Positions 16,122 to 24,349 of a stretch of 32,013 nt of DNA are shown in pieces. The DNA comes from Pseudomonadota bacterium. GTDB lineage: Bacteria; Pseudomonadota; Gammaproteobacteria; UBA1113. Position 1 is the stretch's first letter, and the number at the start of each line of letters is the position of its first letter. Both the position numbers and the translations under genes were made by a program. The DNA lies in assembly GCA_021782065.1 (NCBI GenBank), contig JAJXVQ010000004.1, positions 1-32,013 on the forward strand, given 5' to 3'. Under the pieces are notes generated by a model, which ran no database searches, was not told the origin of the DNA, and was given only the letters and a program-made list of their open reading frames with translations.

Positions 16122-17084
16122 ATGGCTTTATTATTTCCCAGAAAAAGGCATGCTGTTCTAGGGGTGGATATCAGCGGCACTGCAGTTAGCATTTTGGAAT
16201 TGCGTCGCGCGCATACAAAACTTTGGGTGCAGGGCTTTGCTGTAGCGCCTTTCACGTCCAGCACCCTGGTAGCCCATTCTATTCTAGAGCCAACGGCCAT
16301 GATCAGAGCCATTCAAGCCGCTTTAGATCAAAGCCACTTTAGTACACGTCATGTGGCTATTGCTATGCCCGCGGCCGCAGTTATTTCAAAAACATTAAGC
16401 ATCGATGCAAATCTTTCTGAAGAAGAATTAGAAGCACATGTACAATTAGAAACCGCGGCGGCTATTCCTTTTTCTTTAGATGAAGTGTGTATGGATTTCT
16501 CAGTTTTGGGTTTGAATGAAAAAGACCCGACTAAAGCAGATGTAGTATGGGTGGCGGCGCGTAGGGCACAGGTAGAGGCACGCCGCGATGTGCTAGAAAC
16601 TGCGGGCCTAATCGTTGATTATATAGAGGTAGAAAGCTTTGCGGTGGAAAGGAGTGTCAATTATTTCACGTATAAAAACACGCTTAAAACCATAGCGGTC
16701 TTCGATCTCAGTAAAATAAAGGTGATTTTAACTGTGATACATCAAAGGCGCCTGATCTATATAAACGAAGAATGGTTGCACGGATCACAATTAACAGAGT
16801 CTACAGAATATTTAGTGCCCCTATTGAGACGAATGATGCAATTGTTTATTTCTTCTACGCAAACTTGCCCGGTTGACGAAATTTTATTGTCTGGCCCAGA
16901 TGTAAGCGAGTTTGTGAAGGTGGTTTCGGAGAGTTTAATTTTGCCCGTGACTATAATAGATCCTTTTCAGAATATGTATCCAGCAACCACAGTGAATGCA
17001 CTACAATTGCAGCAAGAAGCGTCATCTTTAGTGATCGCCTGTGGTTTGGCACTGCGAGGAGTAGTTGGCCGTGACAGAGATTAA
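16122..17084 (+). CDS. pilM: Type IV pilus assembly ATPase-like protein PilM
   Basis: Cytoplasmic actin-like (FtsA-fold) protein that recruits PilN and forms the inner-membrane platform of type IV pili or the DNA-uptake pseudopilus. 320 residues, slightly short against the usual 350. The phosphate-1 region is VLGVDISGTAVSILEL (12-27); a second conserved block is VQLETAAAIPFSLDEVCMDF (106-125). The ATG has AGGGGG about 8 nt upstream. The stop overlaps the start of pilN by 14 bp, so pilM-pilN are coupled. In E. coli the equivalent is hofM, likewise divergent from mrcA. Confidence 0.92.
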   Translation: MALLFPRKRHAVLGVDISGTAVSILELRRAHTKLWVQGFAVAPFTSSTLVAHSILEPTAMIRAIQAALDQSHFSTRHVAIAMPAAAVISKTLSIDANLSEEELEAHVQLETAAAIPFSLDEVCMDFSVLGLNEKDPTKADVVWVAARRAQVEARRDVLETAGLIVDYIEVESFAVERSVNYFTYKNTLKTIAVFDLSKIKVILTVIHQRRLIYINEEWLHGSQLTESTEYLVPLLRRMMQLFISSTQTCPVDEILLSGPDVSEFVKVVSESLILPVTIIDPFQNMYPATTVNALQLQQEASSLVIACGLALRGVVGRDRD

Positions 17085-17619
17085 TCTATTGCCTTGGCGT
17101 GCAACTTTACGGAATAGAGCAAAAAAAGAGTTTTTAATTGTTTTTGGGATGCTTGTAGTTCTATCTATTTTTATTGTGACACTGAACATACATATCCTTC
17201 AGTCTAAAATCCAACGACTACAGTCAGAGAACGCTGTCCTGAAAAACAAGGTTGATCTCTTAGAGTCGAAAATAGCTACAGTCAAAACCACTAGAATTAA
17301 AATAAACGATTTGGCAATTAAACGCGCCTTTTTAGAACAATTACAATCGGAACGCATGGTTACGGTTAGGTTGTTGGAACAAGTGGCGTATCAAACACCC
17401 CCGGGAGTGTATTTGACTCGCTTTGATAAAAAAGGGTTGCAATTGACATTTGAAGGTGTAGCCGCATCGAATATAAGTGTTTCTGAATTTATGCGGAAGA
17501 TAGGGGGGGCGCCATGGATCGCTGAACCCCAATTAACGGAAATTAAGGCGATCGACAGTAAAGAGGATGGCAAAGGATATCTTTTTAAAATAAGGGCGCG
17601 GTGTGTTATTGCGAATTGA
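17071..17619 (+). CDS. pilN: Type IV pilus assembly protein PilN
   Basis: Bitopic inner-membrane protein; its N-terminal peptide docks into PilM and its periplasmic part pairs with PilO. The GTG at 17071 gives VTEINLLPWR, the conserved INLLPWR motif that binds PilM, with AGGAG 9 nt upstream; a TTG at 17065 would sit too close to it. One transmembrane helix at about 21-43, then a coiled coil at about 45-75 and a ferredoxin-like periplasmic domain. 182 residues, normal length. Coupled to pilM by a 14-bp overlap, 35 bp before pilO. Confidence 0.91.
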   Translation: MTEINLLPWRATLRNRAKKEFLIVFGMLVVLSIFIVTLNIHILQSKIQRLQSENAVLKNKVDLLESKIATVKTTRIKINDLAIKRAFLEQLQSERMVTVRLLEQVAYQTPPGVYLTRFDKKGLQLTFEGVAASNISVSEFMRKIGGAPWIAEPQLTEIKAIDSKEDGKGYLFKIRARCVIAN

Positions 17620-17654
17620 GATATTTCTGTGAATTTGAAAAAACAGGAGATACA

Positions 17655-18239
17655 ATGGATTTCAACGAATTAAGTTTCGACAGATTAGGCTCATGGCCTA
17701 TATTCATACGCATTATTGCTTTGATAGCCACATTTGTTTTTACTTTAATCCTAGGCTGTTTATTGCTCATTAAACCCCAGTTAACGACGCTACGCAACCT
17801 TGAAAAGCAACAAAGCGACTTAAAACTACGCTGTAAAACCCAATATCAACAAGCTGTTGTTTTGCCCCAATATGAAGAGCAATTAAGTAATATGCAAAAA
17901 ATAGTGGTAACCTTAAGCCGGAAATTAACCACGACCAAAGAAATTCCACAATTAATCGACACTATTTCTAAGTTAGCTCTTGCCAATAATATAGAAATGA
18001 ATCTAATCCAGCCGGGGCAAGAAGGTGCTAGAGATGCTTATGGGACCATACCAATCAACGTTGCTGTGACGGGAGATTATCATCATTTGGCTTTATTTAT
18101 AGGTCAGCTCTCGATCTTGCAAAAAATAATTACCTGGGATGACTTTACTATTGTCACATTCAGTCGTAAAACAAAGGATGATTCGGGTTTAACATTATTA
18201 GAAATGAATGCTACGGCAACAGTGTACACGCGCCCCTAG
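17655..18239 (+). CDS. pilO: Type IV pilus assembly protein PilO
   Basis: Bitopic inner-membrane partner of PilN; the PilNO heterodimer normally connects to PilP and through it to the secretin. 194 residues. One transmembrane helix at about 18-38, a coiled coil at about 45-90, then the periplasmic ferredoxin-like domain with ALANNIEMNLIQPGQEG and YHHLALFIGQLSILQKIITWDDF, the latter a typical PilO C-terminal motif. I chose the ATG at 17655, with AGGAGA 5-10 nt upstream, over a TTG 18 codons earlier. After it comes a hairpin repeat instead of the expected pilP. Confidence 0.9.
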   Translation: MDFNELSFDRLGSWPIFIRIIALIATFVFTLILGCLLLIKPQLTTLRNLEKQQSDLKLRCKTQYQQAVVLPQYEEQLSNMQKIVVTLSRKLTTTKEIPQLIDTISKLALANNIEMNLIQPGQEGARDAYGTIPINVAVTGDYHHLALFIGQLSILQKIITWDDFTIVTFSRKTKDDSGLTLLEMNATATVYTRP

Positions 18240-18256
18240 AAAATGCAATAGACATT

Positions 18257-18319
18257 CGCTCCCTGACAGTCGCAGTTCGGTTGCAAACTAATGAATCGAG
18301 CCGCGACTGTCAGGGAGCG
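18257..18319. repeat. Family-3 hairpin, copy 3, in place of pilP
   Basis: A perfect 17-bp stem (18257-18273 with 18303-18319: CGCTCCCTGACAGTCGC against its complement) extended by imperfect pairs. Same design as the hairpin at 7398-7469, with CTCCCT, then a GTCGCAG core, then TTCGG. It lies in the 135-bp gap between pilO and pilQ on the coding path of the operon. Confidence 0.72.
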
Positions 18320-18374
18320 GAAGGGTCGGAGCGGATGGGGAGAGTAGTTGCCATTAAACAATAGAGGAAAAGTA

Positions 18375-19796
18375 ATGACTCATGTAAGACTATTATTCTG
18401 TTTCTTATGCATCAGCATCCATGCCCTTGCCGCTACAAACCCGTATCTTTATTCTGCAACAGACCAACGCAGTCCATTTGATACCACGCAAGAACAGAGT
18501 AATGCCGTAGATAAAAATCATCTCACGCTTAATTTTCAAGACATTCCTGTACGATCCGTATTAGAGATCATTACCCGTTCTGCTGGCATAAATAGTGTGA
18601 TCAGCGATAGCGTCAAAGGAAATATTACTTTGCACCTAAAAGATATTCCGTGGCAAGAAGCCTTAGACACTATTTTGGAAACAAAGGGGCTTCGCAAATT
18701 GTACCTGGATCAAGTATTGTTAATAGCACCTAGCGATGAAATTGCCGCCAAACAAAGGGCAGCATTAGAATTGCAGCAACAAGTACAAGAATTAGAACCC
18801 TTGCAAACGAGCGTCCTCGTTTTAAACTATGCCAAAGCGGAAGAGGTAGTGGCCATCATAAAGGATAAGTCTAATAGTTTATTATCAGATCGCGGGTCGG
18901 TGACCGTGGACAAACGTACCAATGCCCTGTTGTTAAGTGATACACCAGAAACTATGGTTCAGATACGGACTTTAATTGAAAAGTTAGATCTGCCCGTAAA
19001 ACAAGTATTGATAGAAGCACGTATCGTTGAAGTTTCCAAAGATTTTGAGCGTACTTTGGGCATACGTTGGGGGATTTCCAAGGCTGATCATTTAAGCGGT
19101 ACCTTAGAAGGGGCGAGCGGTATTCAACAAAACGTAGCTACAGGCAAATCCGCCTTTGATACATCGAATGTATCCCCTTTATCCCGTTTAAATGTCAATT
19201 TGCCTGCACAACCCAGTTCTGGCCAAGCTGCCAGCGTTGGCATAGCCCTGGCCAACTTGGGAAATGGTTATCTTTTGGACTTAGAGCTTTCGGCCCTTGA
19301 ATCGGAAGGTCAAGGTGAGTTAATATCTAGCCCAAGGTTGGTTACGGCTGATCAGCAGGAAGCGTTCATTGAGGCGGGTGAAGAAATCCCATATCAAGAA
19401 ACCGCTTCCAGCGGTACCACGACGGTAGCATTTAAACAAGCGACATTAAAGTTAGATGTTACCCCGCATATAACGCCGGACAACAATATTATTATGGCTA
19501 TCAAGGTTAATCAGGATAAACCGAATACAGCGTTGGACGTACAGGGAACTCCGGCGATTACAACGCGTAAAATTGATACCAATGTGCGGGTGGCTAATGG
19601 TGAAACGGTTGTCTTGGGCGGTATTTATCGTCAAGAAAAGACCCATTCTGTTCTGCGCGTGCCATTTTGGGGTAGTCTGCCCATAGTAGGTGCCCTGTTT
19701 AGGAGTACTAAAGTGACAGATTCTCGTGGAGAATTATTGATCTTTATTACGCCTAAGATTGTACAACCCGATAACTCTGACACGATGATTAAATGA
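18375..19796 (+). CDS. pilQ: Type IV pilus / competence secretin PilQ (short form)
   Basis: Outer-membrane secretin forming the channel for a type IV pilus or for DNA uptake. With the ATG at 18375 (AGAGGAAA about 7 nt upstream) the protein is 473 residues, with a signal peptide (about 1-19, MTHVRLLFCFLCISIHALA). Then an STN/N0 domain (about 47-118), an N1 domain (about 145-215) and the secretin core (about 220-470) with VKQVLIEARIVEV and a C-terminal VPFWGSLPIVGALFRS. The AMIN domains of long PilQ (about 700 residues) are absent, which makes it resemble HofQ/ComE-type secretins. It overlaps aroK by 4 bp. No pilP precedes it. Confidence 0.92.
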   Translation: MTHVRLLFCFLCISIHALAATNPYLYSATDQRSPFDTTQEQSNAVDKNHLTLNFQDIPVRSVLEIITRSAGINSVISDSVKGNITLHLKDIPWQEALDTILETKGLRKLYLDQVLLIAPSDEIAAKQRAALELQQQVQELEPLQTSVLVLNYAKAEEVVAIIKDKSNSLLSDRGSVTVDKRTNALLLSDTPETMVQIRTLIEKLDLPVKQVLIEARIVEVSKDFERTLGIRWGISKADHLSGTLEGASGIQQNVATGKSAFDTSNVSPLSRLNVNLPAQPSSGQAASVGIALANLGNGYLLDLELSALESEGQGELISSPRLVTADQQEAFIEAGEEIPYQETASSGTTTVAFKQATLKLDVTPHITPDNNIIMAIKVNQDKPNTALDVQGTPAITTRKIDTNVRVANGETVVLGGIYRQEKTHSVLRVPFWGSLPIVGALFRSTKVTDSRGELLIFITPKIVQPDNSDTMIK

Positions 19797-20308
19797 TGAA
19801 AAAAACGCAAAATATATTTTTAATTGGCCCCATGGGTGCGGGTAAAACTACTGTAGGCCGTATGTTGGCCAGAGAGCTGAAAAGAGAGTTTTATGATACA
19901 GATGAAGTGATCGAAGTGCGTACCGGTGTGGATATTCCCTGGATATTCGATGTAGAAGGAGAAGAGGGGTTTAGGCAGCGCGAAATAGCCGTGGTGGATG
20001 AATTAACCCAACAAACGGGCGTGGTTCTGGCTACGGGCGGTAATGTCGTCATAGAGTCGCAAAATCGGACTCATCTGGCGGCGCGCGGTTTGGTGATTTA
20101 TTTAAAAACCACAGTGGATCAGCAATTAGAACGCACAGAAAAAGACAAAAAGCGCCCATTATTGTTGCAAGCTACGGATAGGGAAGCGGTGTTGCGAGAT
20201 ATAGCCGTCAATTACGACGAGTTGTATCGAGAGATTGCCGATCATGTTTTTGTCACCGACAACCGCAGCATACGTACGGTGGTCAATGATATTTTGAGCT
20301 GCGTATAA
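19793..20308 (+). CDS. aroK: Shikimate kinase-family protein with altered shikimate-binding residues
   Basis: Shikimate kinase phosphorylates shikimate in aromatic amino acid synthesis. The 171-residue protein aligns by eye with E. coli AroK over its whole length: Walker A GPMGAGKTTVG (12-22), FYDTDEVIE (33-41) with the Asp that contacts shikimate, FRQRE (60-64), and RPLL (121-124). Two further substrate contacts are changed: the invariant GGG is GGN (N84), and the Arg of RNPLY (Arg136 in the M. tuberculosis enzyme) is Tyr141 in YDELY. Activity on shikimate is therefore doubtful. It overlaps pilQ (ATGA) and lies 1 nt before damX; aroB, normally between them, is missing. Family certain, function less so. 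Confidence 0.85.
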   Translation: MMKKTQNIFLIGPMGAGKTTVGRMLARELKREFYDTDEVIEVRTGVDIPWIFDVEGEEGFRQREIAVVDELTQQTGVVLATGGNVVIESQNRTHLAARGLVIYLKTTVDQQLERTEKDKKRPLLLQATDREAVLRDIAVNYDELYREIADHVFVTDNRSIRTVVNDILSCV

Positions 20309-20309
20309 T

Positions 20310-22073
20310 ATGTCAAAAGTAGCCGATACATGGCAATCCTTGGGTTTTAAACGTAAGCCTTTTATCGATCTCAGCCGTACTAACCCATTCTTAACCGCAA
20401 AGCAGCGTCAACAGCTTAAATTATTGGAAGAGCTAGTGCGCGAGGGTGGGCATTTATTATTGCTATTGGGTGTGTCCGGTGTAGGTAAAACCACTTTTCT
20501 ACATACCCTTAAAAAAAATATTGCTTTGCCCAGTGATACGGCTACTATAGGTCTGTGTGAAATGCAGGGCGATCAGGGTGTAACGATTGCCATGATTAAA
20601 GGGTTATTAGCAAAGCATTTGGCCTTAAGCGATAATGATGATAATTTTATGTCTCTCTTACGTCCCCGGTTAGCGCAATTGGCTCAATCGAATCAGCGGT
20701 TTTTATTGATCATCGACGATGCGCATGAACTTCCTGCAGAAACAGTGCGTTTTATATTAGATGTAGTATCAGAACTGGAGGAAGCCGAACAGAGCTTAAG
20801 TATTTTGTTAGCGGGCAGATTACAATTAGAGCATTTGTGTGTCAATTCCGCTAGCGTCAATACAGATTGGAATACTGGCAGTAGTTTTACGGTAATATTG
20901 CAAACTTTAGAAGAAGAGGAAGTGATAAACTATATCAAACATGGATTAAGACAAGCAGGGTATAGAGGTGTGATGCCTTTTTCTAAGGCGCAGTTAATAG
21001 AATTGAGTCATGACTCTAAAGGCATATTGGCGCGCTTAGTCGTGATGGCAGTCGACATACTAGAAACAAAACGCCGTGGCGTGGCGGCACAGCGTCAGAT
21101 AATGCCTCAACTGGTCAAAAAATTGAAAGCAATTTTATGGCCTGTAGAGAAACGCATAACGGTACGTGCTCCGCGTCACCCTATTCAGAGTACTAAAATG
21201 GACTCAGTAGAAAATCACAGCATTAAAGAAGACAGTGAAAAGAAAGGATACAAAGGGCTGATGGCATCGGCATTAGCTATAGTATTATTCGGTATAGGGT
21301 GGTGGGTCTATTTAGAGGATCCTACTCCTACTGTAGTGGATGTGAGTAAAGGCGAAGTCATCAGTGTAGAAAAAGATGGCCAATGGATTAAAACTGTAGT
21401 TAAACCCGTGGTGAATACCACCGTGGCGGCAGCACCCATAACACCTGAGGTAAATGCGGATGTAGTTGCACCCTCTGTAACGCCTGTGGGGAATACAATA
21501 GTGGCGGCAGCGCCCGCAATACCCGCCGTGAATACGACTGTGGTAGTAGCACCCGTAGTAAAAGATGTGCCTATTATGACGCCTATAGCGAACGATACGC
21601 CTGCCATCGAGGCACCTGTAGCGGTTGTGAATACCGAGCCCGTTGTCAAGGTAGCGCCAGTAGCTAAATCTGTAGCTGTTGCAACCCCCACTATAGTGGC
21701 TAAGCCCCAGAAAAAAAGTGATCCAGCCCCTGTGGTTGCACAGAAAAAAACGACTCCCGCTACTCCTTTCAACACACAAGGTTATACTATACAAATTGCG
21801 GGTAGTGCTGATTTAACTGCCTTGCAAAAAGCGGTATGTCAATTGTGGACGCAACAAGCAACGCCGCATTGCAATGGTTTACCAGTCAATTTGCATTATA
21901 TACACACGATGAAAGACAACCAAGATTGGTATATTGCCACACTGGGCCAATACAATAGTTCTGCAGAAGCGCATACGCAGTTGGAACAATTGCCCGCAGC
22001 GGTACAAAAGAATACACCCTGGGTACGATCTTTTGCGCAGATCCCTAGTTTGACCGTTATAGCTACGAAATAA
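20310..22073 (+). CDS. damX: DamX-like protein: AAA ATPase domain, one transmembrane helix, SPOR domain
   Basis: DamX is a division-site protein whose SPOR domain binds denuded septal peptidoglycan. This 587-residue protein has an ExeA-like ATPase domain at the cytoplasmic side (Walker A GVSGVGKT, 54-61; Walker B FLLIIDDAHE, 131-140), a membrane helix at about 316-334, a periplasmic Val/Ala/Pro/Thr-rich linker (about 340-490) made of degenerate repeats such as VVNTTVAAAP and GNTIVAAAPAIP, and a C-terminal SPOR domain (about 497-580, starting GYTIQIAGS). It follows aroK by 1 nt, the usual aroK-aroB-damX order minus aroB. Compared with E. coli DamX (428 residues) it is longer, mainly through a complete ATPase domain and linker. 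Confidence 0.87.
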   Translation: MSKVADTWQSLGFKRKPFIDLSRTNPFLTAKQRQQLKLLEELVREGGHLLLLLGVSGVGKTTFLHTLKKNIALPSDTATIGLCEMQGDQGVTIAMIKGLLAKHLALSDNDDNFMSLLRPRLAQLAQSNQRFLLIIDDAHELPAETVRFILDVVSELEEAEQSLSILLAGRLQLEHLCVNSASVNTDWNTGSSFTVILQTLEEEEVINYIKHGLRQAGYRGVMPFSKAQLIELSHDSKGILARLVVMAVDILETKRRGVAAQRQIMPQLVKKLKAILWPVEKRITVRAPRHPIQSTKMDSVENHSIKEDSEKKGYKGLMASALAIVLFGIGWWVYLEDPTPTVVDVSKGEVISVEKDGQWIKTVVKPVVNTTVAAAPITPEVNADVVAPSVTPVGNTIVAAAPAIPAVNTTVVVAPVVKDVPIMTPIANDTPAIEAPVAVVNTEPVVKVAPVAKSVAVATPTIVAKPQKKSDPAPVVAQKKTTPATPFNTQGYTIQIAGSADLTALQKAVCQLWTQQATPHCNGLPVNLHYIHTMKDNQDWYIATLGQYNSSAEAHTQLEQLPAAVQKNTPWVRSFAQIPSLTVIATK

Positions 22074-22109
22074 AATAAGTCAGTACGACGAATTCATTCA
22101 ATATTAGCG

Positions 22110-22169
22110 TATACTTTATGCTTGTATGGGCGGCTCGTGAGCTTCCCAGAATCAAATGCGAAGAGTATA
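22110..22169 (-). mobile_element. Family-1 element, copy E (60-bp remnant), upstream of hemE
   Basis: The right end ATCAAATGCGAAGAGTATA is the reverse complement of the left end of copies A and B. The left edge starts TATAC, but the middle is heavily deleted. It ends 28 nt before the hemE ATG, so it lies in the promoter or leader of hemE. Confidence 0.6.
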
Positions 22170-22197
22170 GAATTTTAAAAAAAAGCGAGAACAATCA

Positions 22198-23256
22198 ATG
22201 TCCAAATACAACAATACCCGTCTATTACAAGCACTAAAACGACAAGCTATAGATGTTCCTCCAGTCTGGCTGATGCGTCAGGCGGGGCGTTATTTACCGG
22301 AGTATCGAGCCTTACGTGCTAAAGCTGGCGATTTTATGACTTTATGTCAAACGCCACAATTGGCGACTGAAGTCACATTACAACCCTTGCGCCGTTTCGA
22401 TTTAGATGCGGCTATTTTATTTTCCGACATTTTAACCCTTCCACATGCCCTGGGTTTAGGTTTATCCTTTCAGGAAGGCGAAGGGCCACAATTTGCAAAG
22501 CGTATAGAAACTTTACGCGATGTCAAAGCTTTACCGCCAATAGAAGTAGAGGAAGACTTAAGTTACGTCTTAGAAGCCATACGCATGATTCAAGAAGAAT
22601 TACACGGTAGCGTGCCTCTAATTGGTTTTGCGGGGAGTCCATGGACGGTGGCTTGTTATATGATCGAAGGCAGTGGTCATAAGAATTTTATCAATGCGCG
22701 CAAAATGGCGTATCAAGCGCCAGAAGTGCTAACGGCCTTATTAGAAAAATTAATAACAGCCACTACAGCGTATTTAAAAGAGCAGATTTTGGCGGGTGTG
22801 GATGTGGTGATGTTATTTGATACTTGGGGCGGCTTATTAACGCCAGAGTATTATCGAGCATTTTCTTTAACGCCTATGCAAAAAATAGTGACCAATTTAA
22901 AAGCCGATGCGCATACAGCTAACACGCCCATTATTCTATTTAGCAAAGGGGCGGCGGTTAACTTAGAATCGATGGCTGACAGCGGCGTCGACGCTTTAGG
23001 CATAGACTGGGCTACCGATTTAAGTCTGGCACGCCAACGCGTGGGTGGAAAAGTATGCTTACAAGGCAATCTAGACCCAGCGTTATTATTTTCTACGCCC
23101 GAAAAAATACAATCAGCAGTAAAAACGGTATTAAACGAGTGGGGACAGCATCCAGGCTTAATCGTTAATTTAGGTCATGGCATAGAGCAACACACGCCCA
23201 TAGAAAACGTACAGGCATTGATCGCTGCGGTGCATGGGGCGTCATACTCTTCGTAG
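22198..23256 (+). CDS. hemE: Uroporphyrinogen decarboxylase
   Basis: Cytosolic enzyme that converts uroporphyrinogen III to coproporphyrinogen III in heme synthesis. 352 residues, the usual length. N-terminal signature PPVWLMRQAGRYLPEYR (20-36) contains the Arg residues that hold the substrate carboxylates; the catalytic Asp lies in AAILFSDILTLPHALG; the second signature is IGFAGSPWTVACYMIEG. Start ATG at 22198 follows an AGCGAGAA sequence. The upstream leader contains family-1 copy E. The last codons (TAC TCT TCG TAG, after CA) resemble a family-1 terminus. No other heme gene is adjacent. Confidence 0.97.
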   Translation: MSKYNNTRLLQALKRQAIDVPPVWLMRQAGRYLPEYRALRAKAGDFMTLCQTPQLATEVTLQPLRRFDLDAAILFSDILTLPHALGLGLSFQEGEGPQFAKRIETLRDVKALPPIEVEEDLSYVLEAIRMIQEELHGSVPLIGFAGSPWTVACYMIEGSGHKNFINARKMAYQAPEVLTALLEKLITATTAYLKEQILAGVDVVMLFDTWGGLLTPEYYRAFSLTPMQKIVTNLKADAHTANTPIILFSKGAAVNLESMADSGVDALGIDWATDLSLARQRVGGKVCLQGNLDPALLFSTPEKIQSAVKTVLNEWGQHPGLIVNLGHGIEQHTPIENVQALIAAVHGASYSS

Positions 23257-23557
23257 ATGACCAGCATGCTAGTTTTGCAATGAGTTTAAGTTTGACCCCG
23301 CATCTTCAAGTGCATTGACTATATACCCATTACACTTCAAGATGTGAGATTTGCAAGTCCCCAGGATAATCGCCCAGAGCCATCGTTGCCGTGGCAATGC
23401 TGGCTTTAAGCCAGCTTCCTCCGGACTCAATAAAAGATAGGCCTTGAATCTCGCATCTTCATTGGCGATGGGTATATAATGCCATGGCCGAAATAGCGGC
23501 TAGACACACCACAGTAAACACTACCTGCGGTCGATGAAGCCAGCCACCTAGCACTGC
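23257..23557. other. Convergent spacer hemE / unknown gene, mostly a repeat element
   Basis: 301 bp without a gene. 23320-23478 is a family-2 element; the flanks (23257-23319 and 23479-23557) hold nothing I recognise. Since the genes on both sides point inward, the hairpin-rich element may serve as terminator for both. Confidence 0.5.
23320..23478. mobile_element. Family-2 palindromic element, copy G (full)
   Basis: A 159-bp element with terminal inverted repeats of about 35 bp: left TATATACCCATTACAC then TTCAAGATGTGAGATT; right, read inward on the minus strand, TATATACCCATCGCCAAT then GAAGATGCGAGATTC. In the middle is a perfect hairpin GCTGGCTTTAAGCCAGC (about 23399-23415). The left arm, read on the minus strand, carries a 17-codon frame MALGDYPGDLQISHLEV ending in TAA (23383-23330), which is also open in copy H. 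Confidence 0.75.
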
Positions 23558-24214
23558 TTATTGTTTTGAGGAAAGCATTATCATTTTAGGTGTTTCGCCC
23601 TCTGCAGATAATTTCTGTAAAACTTCTTCTTGTTCTAGTGGGGAAAGTTCGCCTAATAACTTTAAAAAATCTCTAATATTTTCTTTCCCTTCGAAGCTTA
23701 ATGATTTAAAGAAGCTTATAACCCTATATTCTCTCTCTTCTTTTTTTTGTGATCTGGGGTCCGCTCCTTCTTTCACACTGCCACCCCTCTCTTCCTGCTC
23801 TGTGGCAAAAAAACTAGACACCGGAGGGGACGGCATATATTTTTCCACTATTTCTGAAGAGTTTTTTTCACTATCGTGTGAACTGTATGTCATTTTCCCT
23901 ACTAAACATTCAAGTTCTATCGCGATCGCTTCATCAACAACTTCTGCAGTTTTTAGCATATCTACCACGTTATCAATGCAGCCTTTCATAACAATATGGT
24001 TTATTTCAGGTAATTTTACAGTAAAACTGTCCATTTTATATTTCCCAATAGCCATAGCCATCTTTTTTTGAAATACTAAACCCATTGCAAAAATCTTTCC
24101 GGTTGGGTCATTATCTTTTTTCTTTAAAACTAATTCTAAAGTTTGAGCTTCAGTGTCTAACATAGCTTTTTCTATACCATACTGATTATTTGGTATCACG
24201 ATTTCTGATTTCAT
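23558..24214 (-). CDS. Unrecognised 218-residue soluble protein
   Basis: Not recognised. No signal peptide or membrane helix. Residues 1-115 look like a compact alpha/beta domain (for example ETLELV-like strands, then helices), including FTVKLPEINHIVMKGCIDNVVDMLK. A polar, Ser/Glu/Lys-rich linker follows at about 115-170, then a helical C-terminal part (SFEGKENIRDFLKLLGELSPLEQEEVLQKL). The ATG has AGGGGG about 8 nt upstream. The neighbouring gene at 24350-24709 has the same strand and a C-terminal half of similar pattern (FELLKTSPTEFVLRGKDAQ), so the two may be diverged paralogs. Base composition is more AT-rich than the surrounding housekeeping genes. Function unknown; a lineage-specific, perhaps secreted, protein is possible. 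Confidence 0.72.
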   Translation of the reverse strand: MKSEIVIPNNQYGIEKAMLDTEAQTLELVLKKKDNDPTGKIFAMGLVFQKKMAMAIGKYKMDSFTVKLPEINHIVMKGCIDNVVDMLKTAEVVDEAIAIELECLVGKMTYSSHDSEKNSSEIVEKYMPSPPVSSFFATEQEERGGSVKEGADPRSQKKEEREYRVISFFKSLSFEGKENIRDFLKLLGELSPLEQEEVLQKLSAEGETPKMIMLSSKQ

Positions 24215-24349
24215 TATAAATCCCCCTACAAGTTTAATCTTTGTGCATCGCGTTTAATTGTACTATTTATGCCAGTCGGAAACCTTATCCAAGGGTTTAT
24301 TTATGCTCAAGTTTGGACTAAAAGCAAAAACTAATATGAGGTTCCTATT

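Noticed and set aside
21308..21794. Long minus-strand open frames (155 and 160 codons) opposite the damX linker, rich in Thr/Gly/Ala or Arg/Tyr/His.
   Set aside because: They mirror the repetitive Val/Ala/Pro linker codons of damX; composition is artefactual and no ribosome-binding site or family was seen.
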